A stretch of 64,000 bases of DNA from CAWKMN01 sp963850765 (lineage in GTDB: Bacteria; Chloroflexota; Anaerolineae; Aggregatilineales; Aggregatilineaceae). A model generated the notes under the pieces. That model had not been told where the DNA came from and did no database searches. It worked only from the letters and a program-made list of their open reading frames with translations. Both the position numbers and the translations under genes were made by a program. Location of the stretch: assembly GCA_963850765.1 (NCBI GenBank), contig CAWKMN010000011.1:248001-312000 (forward strand), read 5' to 3'. The first letter of the stretch is position 1, and every line of letters starts with the position of its first letter. This document shows positions 26,032-34,461 of this stretch, piece by piece.

Positions 26032-26889
26032 ATGCAAAAGTGCATTAACTGCGGACATGAGAATCGTCCAGGTGTAATGTTCTGCGAAAACTGCGGCGTT
26101 GGCCTGGCCGGCCAGCCGCTGCTCGATACGAAAACGGTTGATTCAGAGATTGATGGCGTTAAGGCTCATTTGGGCATTAATGAGAGTGTGCTCACGGATG
26201 TGCGGATACAGGGAGCGGCGGTTTTTGGTGAGCAGGACGTGCTGCGCCTGGAGGTCGAAGGCAGTCCCGATCCGCTGGTTGTCAAGCCAAGCGCCGAGAC
26301 GATTTTTGGGCGGCGCGATCCGGCAACCGGGGCCATGCCCGATGTGGACCTGACTCCCTTTGCCGGCTACCGGATGGGCGTCAGCCGCCGTCACGCGGCC
26401 ATCCGCTTTGGGGATGGACAAAACCTGAATCTCTGGGACCTCGGCAGCAGCAACGGCACCTATCTGAACGGCGAACGGCTCAATGCTCACCGTCCCTACC
26501 GCCTGCACGATGGCGATGAACTGCGCCTCGGCCAGATGGCGATTCGCATCCGTTTTGAACCGGGCTCCAAGGAAACAGAACCCAAACCAGCCGAAGCGGC
26601 GAAACCGGAAGCGCCGGTCCCCGCGCAGCCGAGCGCCGTCAAACCGGCCGACAAAATCGACGCACCGTCCGCGCCAAAAACCGATGAATTCATCAGGCCG
26701 AGTGTCAGGCCGAGTGTCGCGCTTCCTGGCGTCGTGGTTCCGACCACGAATCCCGTCAACAACGACTTACCCCCGGCTGTCGAGCCAAAATCGGCCCCGG
26801 ACGAAACGACACACACACCTCCTCCGTCGCCCGCGCCGAACGTGCCGCCCGCTGCCGTGCCGCCATCGCCAGACGAAAAGCGCGACTGA
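26032..26889 (+). CDS. Zinc-ribbon and FHA-domain protein
   Basis: 285 residues. The first 25 residues form a zinc ribbon (CINCGHENRPGVMFCENCG). A forkhead-associated domain follows at about residues 90-180 (IFGRRDP...YRMGVSRRHAAIRF...LWDLGSSNGTYLNGERL), which binds phosphothreonine peptides. The last ~100 residues are a proline-rich disordered tail. ATG 26032 has AGGAG at good spacing, so longer upstream readings are not needed. Such proteins act as adaptors in Ser/Thr kinase signalling. It converges on the roadblock gene across a palindrome. Confidence 0.88.
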   Translation: MQKCINCGHENRPGVMFCENCGVGLAGQPLLDTKTVDSEIDGVKAHLGINESVLTDVRIQGAAVFGEQDVLRLEVEGSPDPLVVKPSAETIFGRRDPATGAMPDVDLTPFAGYRMGVSRRHAAIRFGDGQNLNLWDLGSSNGTYLNGERLNAHRPYRLHDGDELRLGQMAIRIRFEPGSKETEPKPAEAAKPEAPVPAQPSAVKPADKIDAPSAPKTDEFIRPSVRPSVALPGVVVPTTNPVNNDLPPAVEPKSAPDETTHTPPPSPAPNVPPAAVPPSPDEKRD

Positions 26890-26903
26890 GATCTCAGTCG
26901 CGC
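26880..26903. terminator. Perfect palindrome between convergent FHA and roadblock genes
   Basis: GCGCGACTGAGA and its exact complement form a 24-base palindrome that includes the FHA stop codon. A hairpin here would serve as a two-way terminator between the convergent genes; no strong T-run is present. Confidence 0.6.
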
Positions 26904-26928
26904 CTAATCAATTCGCGGTAGTTCCGGG

Positions 26929-27330
26929 CTATGTGCCCAGAATTTTCATCACGTCGTCCCGCGCGCGGGCAGCGGCATACAGCACGTTGCCCATCCTGAC
27001 GTCTTTTGCCACCAGCACCGCCAGTGCCGCCCGTCCTGCCGGGTAGACGACCATCACGCCATCTTCGCCTTCCATCAACAGGCGCTCCAGGTCGCCCTGG
27101 GCCAGACGCCCCAGCGTGCGCTCGGCCAGCCCGATCAAGGTGGCCGCCATCGCCGCGACCTGGGGGCTGCTGGTGGGGTTTTCCGCGAGGTTATCTTCGT
27201 TCCCCGGCGGATAGGCTGATACCAGCAGGCCATCGATATTCACGATCACCGAGGCGAGGATGCCAGGAACAGCCGTATGCAGGGTGCGGAGAGTCCGCTC
27301 CAGGACTTCACTACGATATTCTCTGACCAT
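26929..27330 (-). CDS. Roadblock/LC7 domain protein
   Basis: 133 residues covering one roadblock/LC7 domain (TLHTAVPGILASVIVNIDGLLVSAYPPG ... AATLIGLAERTLGRLAQGDLERLLMEGEDGVMVVYPAGRAALAVLVAKD). In bacteria these dimers, such as MglB, regulate small Ras-like GTPases or gather signalling proteins. No MglA-like GTPase gene is adjacent. ATG 27330 follows GGGAGAGGG; a longer start at 27354 is less likely. Confidence 0.88.
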   Translation of the reverse strand: MVREYRSEVLERTLRTLHTAVPGILASVIVNIDGLLVSAYPPGNEDNLAENPTSSPQVAAMAATLIGLAERTLGRLAQGDLERLLMEGEDGVMVVYPAGRAALAVLVAKDVRMGNVLYAAARARDDVMKILGT

Positions 27331-27400
27331 AAACGCCCTCTCCCACGATGCCAATAGCTGAATGTTAGTATAGCGTATCCCCGCGTTCCATCCAACCGGG

Positions 27401-29047
27401 TCAGGGATTCTTCATCATTGGTATTTTTACACCATGCCGGCGGGCTGCCGCAACCGCTTCGGGGTAGCCCGCGTCAGCATGGCGCACAATGCCCATCCCC
27501 GGATCGGTCGTCAGGACCCGTTCCAGGCGGCGCGCTGCTTCGGGTGTGCCGTCCGCCACGATGACCTGTCCCGCGTGCTGGCTGTACCCGATCCCCACTC
27601 CGCCGCCATGGTGGAAGCTGACCCAGGTCGCGCCGCCCACCGCGTTGATCAGCGCATTGAGGATGGCCCAGTCCGATACGGCGTCGGTGCCGTCGCGCAT
27701 CCCTTCTGTTTCGCGGTTGGGCGATGCCACCGACCCCGCGTCCAGATGATCGCGCCCAATGACAATCGGCGCGCTGACCTCGCCGGACGCCACCAGTTCG
27801 TTGAACGCCAGTCCGGCCCGCGCCCGCTCGCCGTAGCCCAGCCAGCAGATCCGCGCCGGCAGCCCTTGAAATTCGACGTCACGCTGCGCCAGCTTGATCC
27901 AGCGCGCGAGGTGCTCGTCGTGTGGGAACAGGTCCAGGATCGCCTGATCGGTGCGGTACAGATCGGCCGGGTCGCCGGAGAGCGCCACCCACCGGAACGG
28001 ACCCTTCCCCTCGCAGAACAGCGGGCGGATATACGCGGGGACAAACCCCGGATAATCAAACGCGTTCGCCACGCCTTCGTTATAGGCCTGCTGGCGCAGA
28101 TTGTTGCCGTAATCGAACACGATCGAGCCGCGTGCCTGGAAATCGAGCATGGCCTGGCAGTGAACGGCCATGGTCTGTTTGGCGCGCTGCTGGTATGTCG
28201 CGGAGTCGCGCTCGCGCAGGTCGAGCGCCGCTTCGAACGTCATGCCGTTGGGCACATACGACAGCGGATCGTGCGCCGAGGTCTGGTCGGTGACGACCTC
28301 GGGCACCACGCCCATCTGGACAAGCTGCGGGAAGACATCGCCCGCGTTTCCGATCAGCCCCACCGAGACCGCTTCGCCCGCCTCTTTGGCCGCCATCACG
28401 CGGTTCAGCGCCGCGTGCAGATCGGTGAACACTTCGTCCAGATAGCGTTTTTCGAGCCGGCGTTGGGCGCGCTGCGGATCAACTTCGACCACCAGCGCCG
28501 TGCCCTCGTTCATCGTGACGGCGAGCGGCTGCGCGCCGCCCATGCCGCCCAACCCCGCCGTGAGGACCAGCTTTCCCTTCAGGCTGCCCCAACCGGCCTG
28601 CTGCGCCAGTGAGCCGAGCGTTTCATACGTGCCCTGCAAGATCCCCTGCGTGCCGATATAGATCCACGAGCCGGCTGTCATCTGGCCGTACATGATCAAT
28701 CCCTGGCGTTCGAGTTCGTCAAAATGCTCCTGCGTGGCCCAGTAGGGGACAAGGTTCGAGTTGGCGATCAGCACGCGGGGCGCGTCCGCGTGGGACTTGA
28801 AGACCGCTACCGGCTTGCCCGACTGCACGAGCAGGGTCTCGTCGTTTTCCAGATCGCGCAGCGCGGCGATGATGGCGTCGAAGGCCTCCCAACTGCGTGC
28901 TGCCCGTCCGCGCCCGCCATAAACGATCAGGTGGTCGGGATCCTCCGCGACTTCAGGATCCAAATTGTTCATCAGCATCCGCATGGCCGCCTCTTGCAGC
29001 CAGCCCTTGCAGGTTAATTGCGTTCCGCGCGGCGCACGAATGGTCAC
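27401..29047 (-). CDS. hutU: Urocanate hydratase
   Basis: A 548-residue NAD+-dependent enzyme of histidine breakdown that converts urocanate to imidazolone propionate. Family motifs are clear: RGTQLTCKGWLQEAAMRMLMNNLDPEVAE, GLGGMGGAQPLA and NAGDVFPQLV. TDQTSAHDPL.SYVPNG and VFDYGNNLRQQAY follow. The signature is FQGLPARICWLGYGER with the active-site cysteine, then SFHHGGGVGIGYSQHAG. A GTG start is used at 29047. The other hut genes are not adjacent. Together with the aminotransferase/kor region it supports amino-acid catabolism. Confidence 0.97.
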   Translation of the reverse strand: MTIRAPRGTQLTCKGWLQEAAMRMLMNNLDPEVAEDPDHLIVYGGRGRAARSWEAFDAIIAALRDLENDETLLVQSGKPVAVFKSHADAPRVLIANSNLVPYWATQEHFDELERQGLIMYGQMTAGSWIYIGTQGILQGTYETLGSLAQQAGWGSLKGKLVLTAGLGGMGGAQPLAVTMNEGTALVVEVDPQRAQRRLEKRYLDEVFTDLHAALNRVMAAKEAGEAVSVGLIGNAGDVFPQLVQMGVVPEVVTDQTSAHDPLSYVPNGMTFEAALDLRERDSATYQQRAKQTMAVHCQAMLDFQARGSIVFDYGNNLRQQAYNEGVANAFDYPGFVPAYIRPLFCEGKGPFRWVALSGDPADLYRTDQAILDLFPHDEHLARWIKLAQRDVEFQGLPARICWLGYGERARAGLAFNELVASGEVSAPIVIGRDHLDAGSVASPNRETEGMRDGTDAVSDWAILNALINAVGGATWVSFHHGGGVGIGYSQHAGQVIVADGTPEAARRLERVLTTDPGMGIVRHADAGYPEAVAAARRHGVKIPMMKNP

Positions 29048-29356
29048 GAGTCATGCCTGGGTTTCTCCTAAAACACTCAAAGAATATTGCGACTATTCTA
29101 GCACGGTTCCGCTTTGCGCGGAGAAGTATAGCCCGGTGCATGAAGATGAGACTTGTCCGGTGAATCGTCTCCCCTCTCCGCGCGTGGAGAGGGAGAAGGG
29201 GGGTGAGGTAAACGCTTTGTGCCATATTTCACATCTAAAGTGATTTACGTCATCCTAAAGACGGTCATGCGCCACTGGGGAGCTTTCCCCGCCCTTGTTA
29301 ATCTAAGAGGGACGCGAAAGGCATCTAACGTCGATTCTGACGGAGAGCACACAACT
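29048..29356. repeat. Upstream region of the hydrogenase operon with a palindromic repeat
   Basis: No gene is visible in these 309 bases. A copy of the TCTCCCCTCTCCGCG / CGTGGAGAGGG element with tail GGGGTGAGGTAAAC lies at 29168-29213. The operon promoter must lie between it and ATG 29357. Confidence 0.7.
29227..29246. promoter_or_regulatory. Candidate operator: TTTCAC-N7-GTGATT inverted repeat
   Basis: TTTCAC (29227-29232) and GTGATT (29240-29245) form an imperfect inverted repeat ~110 bases upstream of hydB. It could bind a dimeric regulator; the half-site orientation is opposite to that of a Crp/Fnr box. Confidence 0.25.
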
Positions 29357-30425
29357 ATGAGTTTATACATCTTGCCTAAGGAGAGACTGCCGGAGTTCGT
29401 CCGGGCATTGCAGGCGCATTTTCGGGTGGTCGGGCCTGTCCGCACCGAAACCGGCTATGCCTTTGAGGACATTACCGAGGCTGAACAGCTCCAGCTCAAC
29501 TACAACACCACCGTTTTACCCCCCAAGAAATACTTTCTGCCGCCGCATGAAGTTTTGTTCGATTTCCATACCCAGGCCAATGGCGACGGCACCCGGCATT
29601 TTGAGGTACGTCCCGTGTATCAGGACGTGCAGCCGACCGTGATCTTCGGCGTGCATACCTGTGATATGCACGGCATCATGCTCTACGACAAAGTCTTCGC
29701 CGAAGGCTACCGCGACGAGCATTATGTCGAGCGCCGCAAGCAGACCTTCATCGTCGGCTTCGAGTGCCTGCACCCCTGCGACGACGCCTCGTTCTGCAAA
29801 GACATGGGCACCCTCACCGCCTCCCCGATCTACGATCTGCACATGACCGAAGCCGAGGACGTGTATCTGGTGGACACCGGCAGCGAACGCGGCGAGCGCC
29901 TGCTGCTGGATCATGTGTATGTCCAGATGGCCCAGAAGGAAGACATTCAGAAGTTGGGTCAGGTCCTCTCGGCCAAGTGGCCGCGCTTTACGATGCGCCT
30001 GAAGGTCAGCAAGGATCAGGCCCCTTCGCTGCTGACCCTCGGCTACAAGGCCAAGATCTGGGAAGAGCTTGGCGATCGCTGCCTTGCCTGTGGATCATGC
30101 ACCAATGTCTGCCCGACCTGCTTCTGCTTCGACGTGCAGGATCAGATGGACGTGAATATGCAGGACGGCCAGCGCGCCCGCGATCTGGGACTCGTGCCAA
30201 CTGCGCGAATTTGCGCTGGTGGCGGGCGGGCATAACTTCCGGTCGAGCAAGGGGGCGCGCGTGCGCCACCGCGTCATGCGCAAAGGGAAGTACATCAAGC
30301 AGGTTCATGGTCTGAGCGGCTGCACCGGCTGCGGGCGCTGCGAACGGGCGTGTCTGGTCAATATCACCATCCCCGGTACGCTCAACGCCCTGTATGACGA
30401 AATGCAGCTTGAAGCGGGCATATAG
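29357..30425 (+). CDS. hydB: Group 3b [NiFe] hydrogenase beta subunit, 4Fe-4S (frameshifted)
   Basis: The electron-transfer subunit of a cytosolic NADP(H)-linked hydrogenase (sulfhydrogenase type). Corrected length is ~355 residues. Features are VIFGVHTCDMHGIMLYD, FECLHPCDDASFCKDMG and two ferredoxin-like cluster motifs (CLACGSCTNVCPTCFC and CTGCGRCERACLVNI). One extra base at ~30185 splits QDGQRARD from WDSCQLREFALVAGGHNFR. ATG 29357 follows GGAGAG. The order beta-gamma-delta-alpha is the same as in the Pyrococcus soluble hydrogenase I operon. Confidence 0.88.
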
Positions 30426-30443
30426 GAAAAGAGGACGACACCT

Positions 30444-31328
30444 ATGTTAGCGACACCCCCTGCTAACCTGACGACAACCACGACGCCGGGCGCTTACGAT
30501 GGGCAAACCTCGATCTTTCTGCCCACCATTTCGACGGTGGTCGACATCAAGCCCGAAACCGCAAAGGAAAAGGTCTTCACCATCCGCCTGCCCGGCGGCC
30601 AGAATCTTGGCCACACGCCCGGCCAGTTCGTGATGCTGTCGATGCCCGGCGTGGGCGAAGCGCCCTTTGGCGTGATGACCTCGCCCAGCCGCACCGGCGA
30701 AACGTTCAAGCTCTGCATCCGCAACACCGGCGACCTGACGAGCTTGATCCACCAGCTGAAACCCGGTGACGAAGTCGGCATTCGCGGCCCCTTTGGGCGC
30801 GGCTTCCCCATCGAGCAGTATGTCGGCAAAGACGTGCTGATCGCGCCGGGCGGTCTGGCGCTGGCGGCCCCCGCGCTGTCGCTGATCGATGAAATTCTGG
30901 ATAATCGGACCCAGTTTGGCCGGCTGATTATTCTCTACGGCGCGCGCAACCCCTCCGAACTGCTGCTGAAAGACCGGCTGGCGGAGTGGGAAAAGCGCGA
31001 CGACGTGGAACTGATGATCACCGTGGACCGCCCCGACGATACCTGGAAAGGGCGCGTCGGCGTGATTACCACCCTGTTTGAGCATGTCCAGATCAATCCG
31101 TTCCGCACGGTGGCGGTCACGATTGGCCCGCCGATCATGTATCGCTTTGTGACCGTCGAACTGCTGGGCAAGGGTCTGACGCCCGAACAAATCTGGATGA
31201 GCTTTGAACGCCGTATGAAGTGCGCCGTGGGCAAATGCGGCCACTGCCAGGTCAACCACCGGTATGCCTGCCAGGACGGCCCGACATGGACGTATGCCGA
31301 GGCGCTGGCCTTTGAGGAGGCGCTCTAA
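30444..31328 (+). CDS. hydG: Group 3b [NiFe] hydrogenase gamma subunit, FAD/NAD(P)-binding
   Basis: 294 residues of the ferredoxin-NADP+ reductase fold, exchanging electrons between NAD(P)H and the iron-sulfur chain of the hydrogenase. There is a flavin-binding FGVMTSPSRTGETFKLCIRNTG segment and a GPFGRGFP loop. The nucleotide-binding stretch reads LIAPGGLALAAPALSLIDEIL. The C-terminal [2Fe-2S] motif is CAVGKCGHCQVNHRYACQDGP. Its TAA stop shares one base with the hydD ATG. Intact. Confidence 0.92.
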   Translation: MLATPPANLTTTTTPGAYDGQTSIFLPTISTVVDIKPETAKEKVFTIRLPGGQNLGHTPGQFVMLSMPGVGEAPFGVMTSPSRTGETFKLCIRNTGDLTSLIHQLKPGDEVGIRGPFGRGFPIEQYVGKDVLIAPGGLALAAPALSLIDEILDNRTQFGRLIILYGARNPSELLLKDRLAEWEKRDDVELMITVDRPDDTWKGRVGVITTLFEHVQINPFRTVAVTIGPPIMYRFVTVELLGKGLTPEQIWMSFERRMKCAVGKCGHCQVNHRYACQDGPTWTYAEALAFEEAL

Positions 31329-32162
31329 TGTCTGCTAAACCCAAAATCGCCTTCTTTGACTTTACAAGCTGTGAAGGCTGCCAACTGACGATCGTGGACC
31401 TGCTGCAAACGCATCTCGGCCTGCTGGATCTGGTCGAAATCGTGCAGTTCCGCGAGGCGATCTCCGACCAGGGCGAGGATTACGCCGTCGCGTTTATCGA
31501 AGGCTCCTGCACCCGCCCGAGCGACGAAGCACGCCTGCGCAAGATCCGCGAGCAGGCGGCCATGGTGGTCGCGCTGGGCACATGCGCGCACCTGGGCGGC
31601 GTCAACGCCATGAAGAACCGCTGGGCGATCGAGAACGTCCAGAAGTATGTCTACGGTGCGAACGGCAAGGACACTTACGAGAGCTACGCCGCGCGCCCAA
31701 TCTCGGCCGTGATCAAGGTCGATGCTGCCATCCCCGGCTGCCCGATTGATCGTTACGAGTTTCTGCGGGTGGTACAGCAGGTGCTTCAGGGCCGCGTGCC
31801 CAAGCTGCCCGACTATCCGCTGTGCGTCGAATGCAAATTCAAAGAAAACGGCTGCCTGAACAAGCTCGGCTACCCGTGCCTTGGCCCCGTCACTCGCGCC
31901 GGCTGCAATGCCATCTGCCCGACCTATCGGCGATGGCTGCGAAGGCTGCCGCGGATGGGCACCCGAAGCCAACTTCGAGTAGATGCGCGAGATTCTGCGC
32001 GGGCACGGCCTGAGCGACACCAATATCGACGCGCGCTTTACCATGTTCAACCATTACCCGCTGCAAGAGATGGGCGAAAAAGCACCGTTGAGCACGAATA
32101 ACTTGCCGGTCGCCGGCGAGCCTCTGCCGAAATCGACGTTCGCAGCGCCCCAGGAGGATTAG
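31328..32162 (+). CDS. hydD: Group 3b [NiFe] hydrogenase small (delta) subunit (frameshift plus in-frame TAG)
   Basis: The small subunit carrying the proximal iron-sulfur cluster. It has FDFTSCEGCQLTIVDLL, GSCTRPSDEARL, ALGTCAHLGGVNAM, IPGCPIDRYEF and CLGPVTRAGCNAICPTY. An extra base near 31929 breaks the expected YGDGCEGCRGWAPEANFE. In the corrected frame a TAG stands at ~31979-31981 where a sense codon is expected, followed by MREILRGHGLSDTNIDARFTMFNHYPLQEM to TAG 32160. Corrected length is ~277 residues. Either two errors close together, or the gene truly ends at the first TAG. Confidence 0.85.
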
Positions 32163-32165
32163 GCG

Positions 32166-33472
32166 ATGACAGAGAATATCCGTGTCAACGTCCATCATGT
32201 GACCCGCGTTGAGGGGCACGGCAACATCGTCGTTGACGTGCGCGACGGCACGCTCGAACAATGCGAGCTGCAAATCGTAGAAACACCGCGCTTCTTCGAG
32301 GCGATGCTGCGCGGGCGGCCGTATACTCAGGCGTCGCACATCACCAGCCGGATCTGCGGCATCTGTGCGATCGGCCACGCGACGGCCAGCCTGCGTGCAT
32401 CGGAGCGCGCCCTCAAGGTCAAGCTCACCGAACAGACCGAACTGCTGCGTAAGCTCGCCTTCCACGGTGAGATGCTCGACAGCCACGTGCTGCACGTCTA
32501 TATGCTGATCGCGCCGGACTTCCTGAATGTCAACAGCGTGATCCCGCTGGCGGCGACCCACCCGGACGTCGTCAAGCGCGCGCTGCGCATGAAGAAATTC
32601 GCCGGCGATCTGTGTCAGGTGTTGGTCGGGCGGCATACGCACCCCATCGCGATGACGGTGGGCGGCTTCACGCATTTCCCGAAGATCGCGGAACTGGAAG
32701 ATCTGCGCGCGCAGGCCGAAGCTCTGATCCCCGACGTGGACGCGACCGTAGACTTGTTCGGATCGCTGCCCTGGCCGACTTTCGAGCGCGAGACAGAATA
32801 TGTCGCGCTGGTGCAGGACGATGAATACGGCTTCATCGACGGGCAGATCGCCAGCACCGACGGTTACACGCTGCCGCTGGACGAGTACCGCAAGGTCACG
32901 AACGAACGCCTGGAAGCGCACTCGACCGCTAAGCACGCCGCGTTCAACCGCGCGAGTTACATGGTCGGCGCGCTGGCCCGTTATAACCTCAAGCACGAAC
33001 AGCTTGACCCGCGGGCGCAGGCCGCCGCCGCACATCTTGGCCTCAAGGCCCCGTGCTACCGGCCCTACATGAACAGCGCCGCGCAGGTCGTCGAGATCGT
33101 GCACTGCATGGACGACGTGATCCGGCTGCATCGACGTGCTGCTGGAACGCGGGATCGCGTGGGAAAAGCCCGCCCCGGTCACGCTGGCGCCGGGCGCGCG
33201 GGGAGTTGGCGCGTGCGATGTGCCGCGCGGCACCCTGTTCCACGAATACCAGATCGGCGCGGATGGGACTGATCGAGGAAGCCAACTGCATTATTCCGAC
33301 CGGGCAAAACCTGGGCAACATCGACCGGGATATGCGGGCGCTGGTCCCGACGATCCTGACCGAGCCGCAGGACCAGATCCGGCTGAAGATGGAGATGCTG
33401 GTCCGCGCGTATGATCCGTGCATTTCCTGCTCGACGCACTTCCTGAACGTGAAGTTCGTGGGCGATGAGTGA
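32166..33472 (+). CDS. hydA: Group 3b [NiFe] hydrogenase large (alpha) subunit (two frameshifts)
   Basis: The catalytic subunit. The N-terminal nickel motif RICGICAIGH (about residues 62-71) and the C-terminal DPCISCSTH provide the four cysteine ligands of the NiFe site. Extra bases near 33130 (RL|IDVLLERGIAWEKP) and near 33263 (GADG|LIEEANCIIPTGQNLG) break the frame; the corrected protein has ~434 residues. It ends in HFLNVKFVGDE rather than a long histidine-terminated extension. Four bases separate it from hydD, and the maturation protease follows. Confidence 0.92.
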
Positions 33473-33555
33473 CACCTCCGGTTGCTTTTCTCCCCTCCCT
33501 GGCTCGGCAGGGGAGGGGCGGGGGCGGGGCGTCACTGAGATTTATTGAGTACACC

Positions 33556-34410
33556 ATGCTTTCAGACACGCTGATTCTGGGTGTCGGCAATCCCCTGTAT
33601 GGTGATGATGCGGTGGGCGTGCTGGTGGCGCAGGCGCTCCAGCAGCGATCCGATCTGCCGCCCCATGTGACCGTCGTGGACGGCGGCACAGAGGGCATCG
33701 GTCTGATCCCGCTGATGGAGAGCTACCGCCGCGTGATCGTGGTCGATGCGGTCCCGATGGATGAGCCGCCTGGCACGGTCCGGCGCTTTATGTGGCACGA
33801 GGCCCGGTTTATCGCGCCGGAGCGGGCGCTGTCGCTTCACCAGTCCGATCTGACCGAGGCGCTGGTGCTGGCCGAGGCGCTGGGCAGCCTGCCGCAGGAG
33901 CTTGTGATTTATGGCATTCAGCCGCACAATATAGGGTGGGATCAGGCGCTAAGCCCGGAAGTTCAGCGCGCGTTACCGGTTGTCGTGGCAACCCTGATCG
34001 ACGAAGTCAGGAGAGGAAAGATGGCAAGGAAAATTCTGATTATTGATGATGATCCGGATGTCGTGCTGGCGATCCGCATGCCGCTGGAAAGCGCGGGATA
34101 TGAAGTCCGCGATGCGCACTCGCAGGAGTCCGGGCTGGTCGCGGTGGACGATTTCCGGCCCGACCTGATCATCCTGGATGTGATGATGGATACGCACACC
34201 GCCGGGTTCCAACTGGCGCAAAAACTGCACGGCCCGGCCGCTAAAGAAGACCACCGGCGCATCCCGATCCTGATGGTCACGGCCATTCACCAGACAACGC
34301 CGCTGCGATTTGGTCCGGATGAAGACTATCTGCCGGTGCAGGGTTTTATCGATAAGCCGATCAACCCGAAGGGCCTGCTGGACGAGATCGCCAAGCTGTT
34401 AGGCAAGTAG
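33556..34410 (+). CDS. Hydrogenase maturation protease, reading through in frame into a response-regulator domain
   Basis: Residues 1-155 are a HycI/HyaD-family endopeptidase that trims the large-subunit C-terminus. It has GVGNPLYGDDAVGVLVAQAL with the acidic nickel-sensing residue, VDAVPMDEPPGT, and the conserved His in SLHQSDLTEAL. With no stop codon, the frame continues from DEVRRGK directly into MARKILIIDDDPDVVLAIRMPL, a complete receiver domain with phospho-acceptor Asp 53 of that domain (LIILDVMMD). The receiver has its own ATG at 34021 with a strong AGGAGAGGAAAG ribosome site. The locus can therefore give a fusion, a free receiver, or both. The histidine kinase follows. Confidence 0.85.
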   Translation: MLSDTLILGVGNPLYGDDAVGVLVAQALQQRSDLPPHVTVVDGGTEGIGLIPLMESYRRVIVVDAVPMDEPPGTVRRFMWHEARFIAPERALSLHQSDLTEALVLAEALGSLPQELVIYGIQPHNIGWDQALSPEVQRALPVVVATLIDEVRRGKMARKILIIDDDPDVVLAIRMPLESAGYEVRDAHSQESGLVAVDDFRPDLIILDVMMDTHTAGFQLAQKLHGPAAKEDHRRIPILMVTAIHQTTPLRFGPDEDYLPVQGFIDKPINPKGLLDEIAKLLGK

Positions 34411-34461
34411 CAGGTTTAGTCAAGACAACGAACATCCGGCGTTGGAGGGGCGAGGCCTTTT

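Noticed and set aside
31890..33233. A 447-codon frame opposite the hydrogenase large subunit
   Set aside because: The plus strand carries both NiFe cysteine motifs, so the antisense frame is a shadow.
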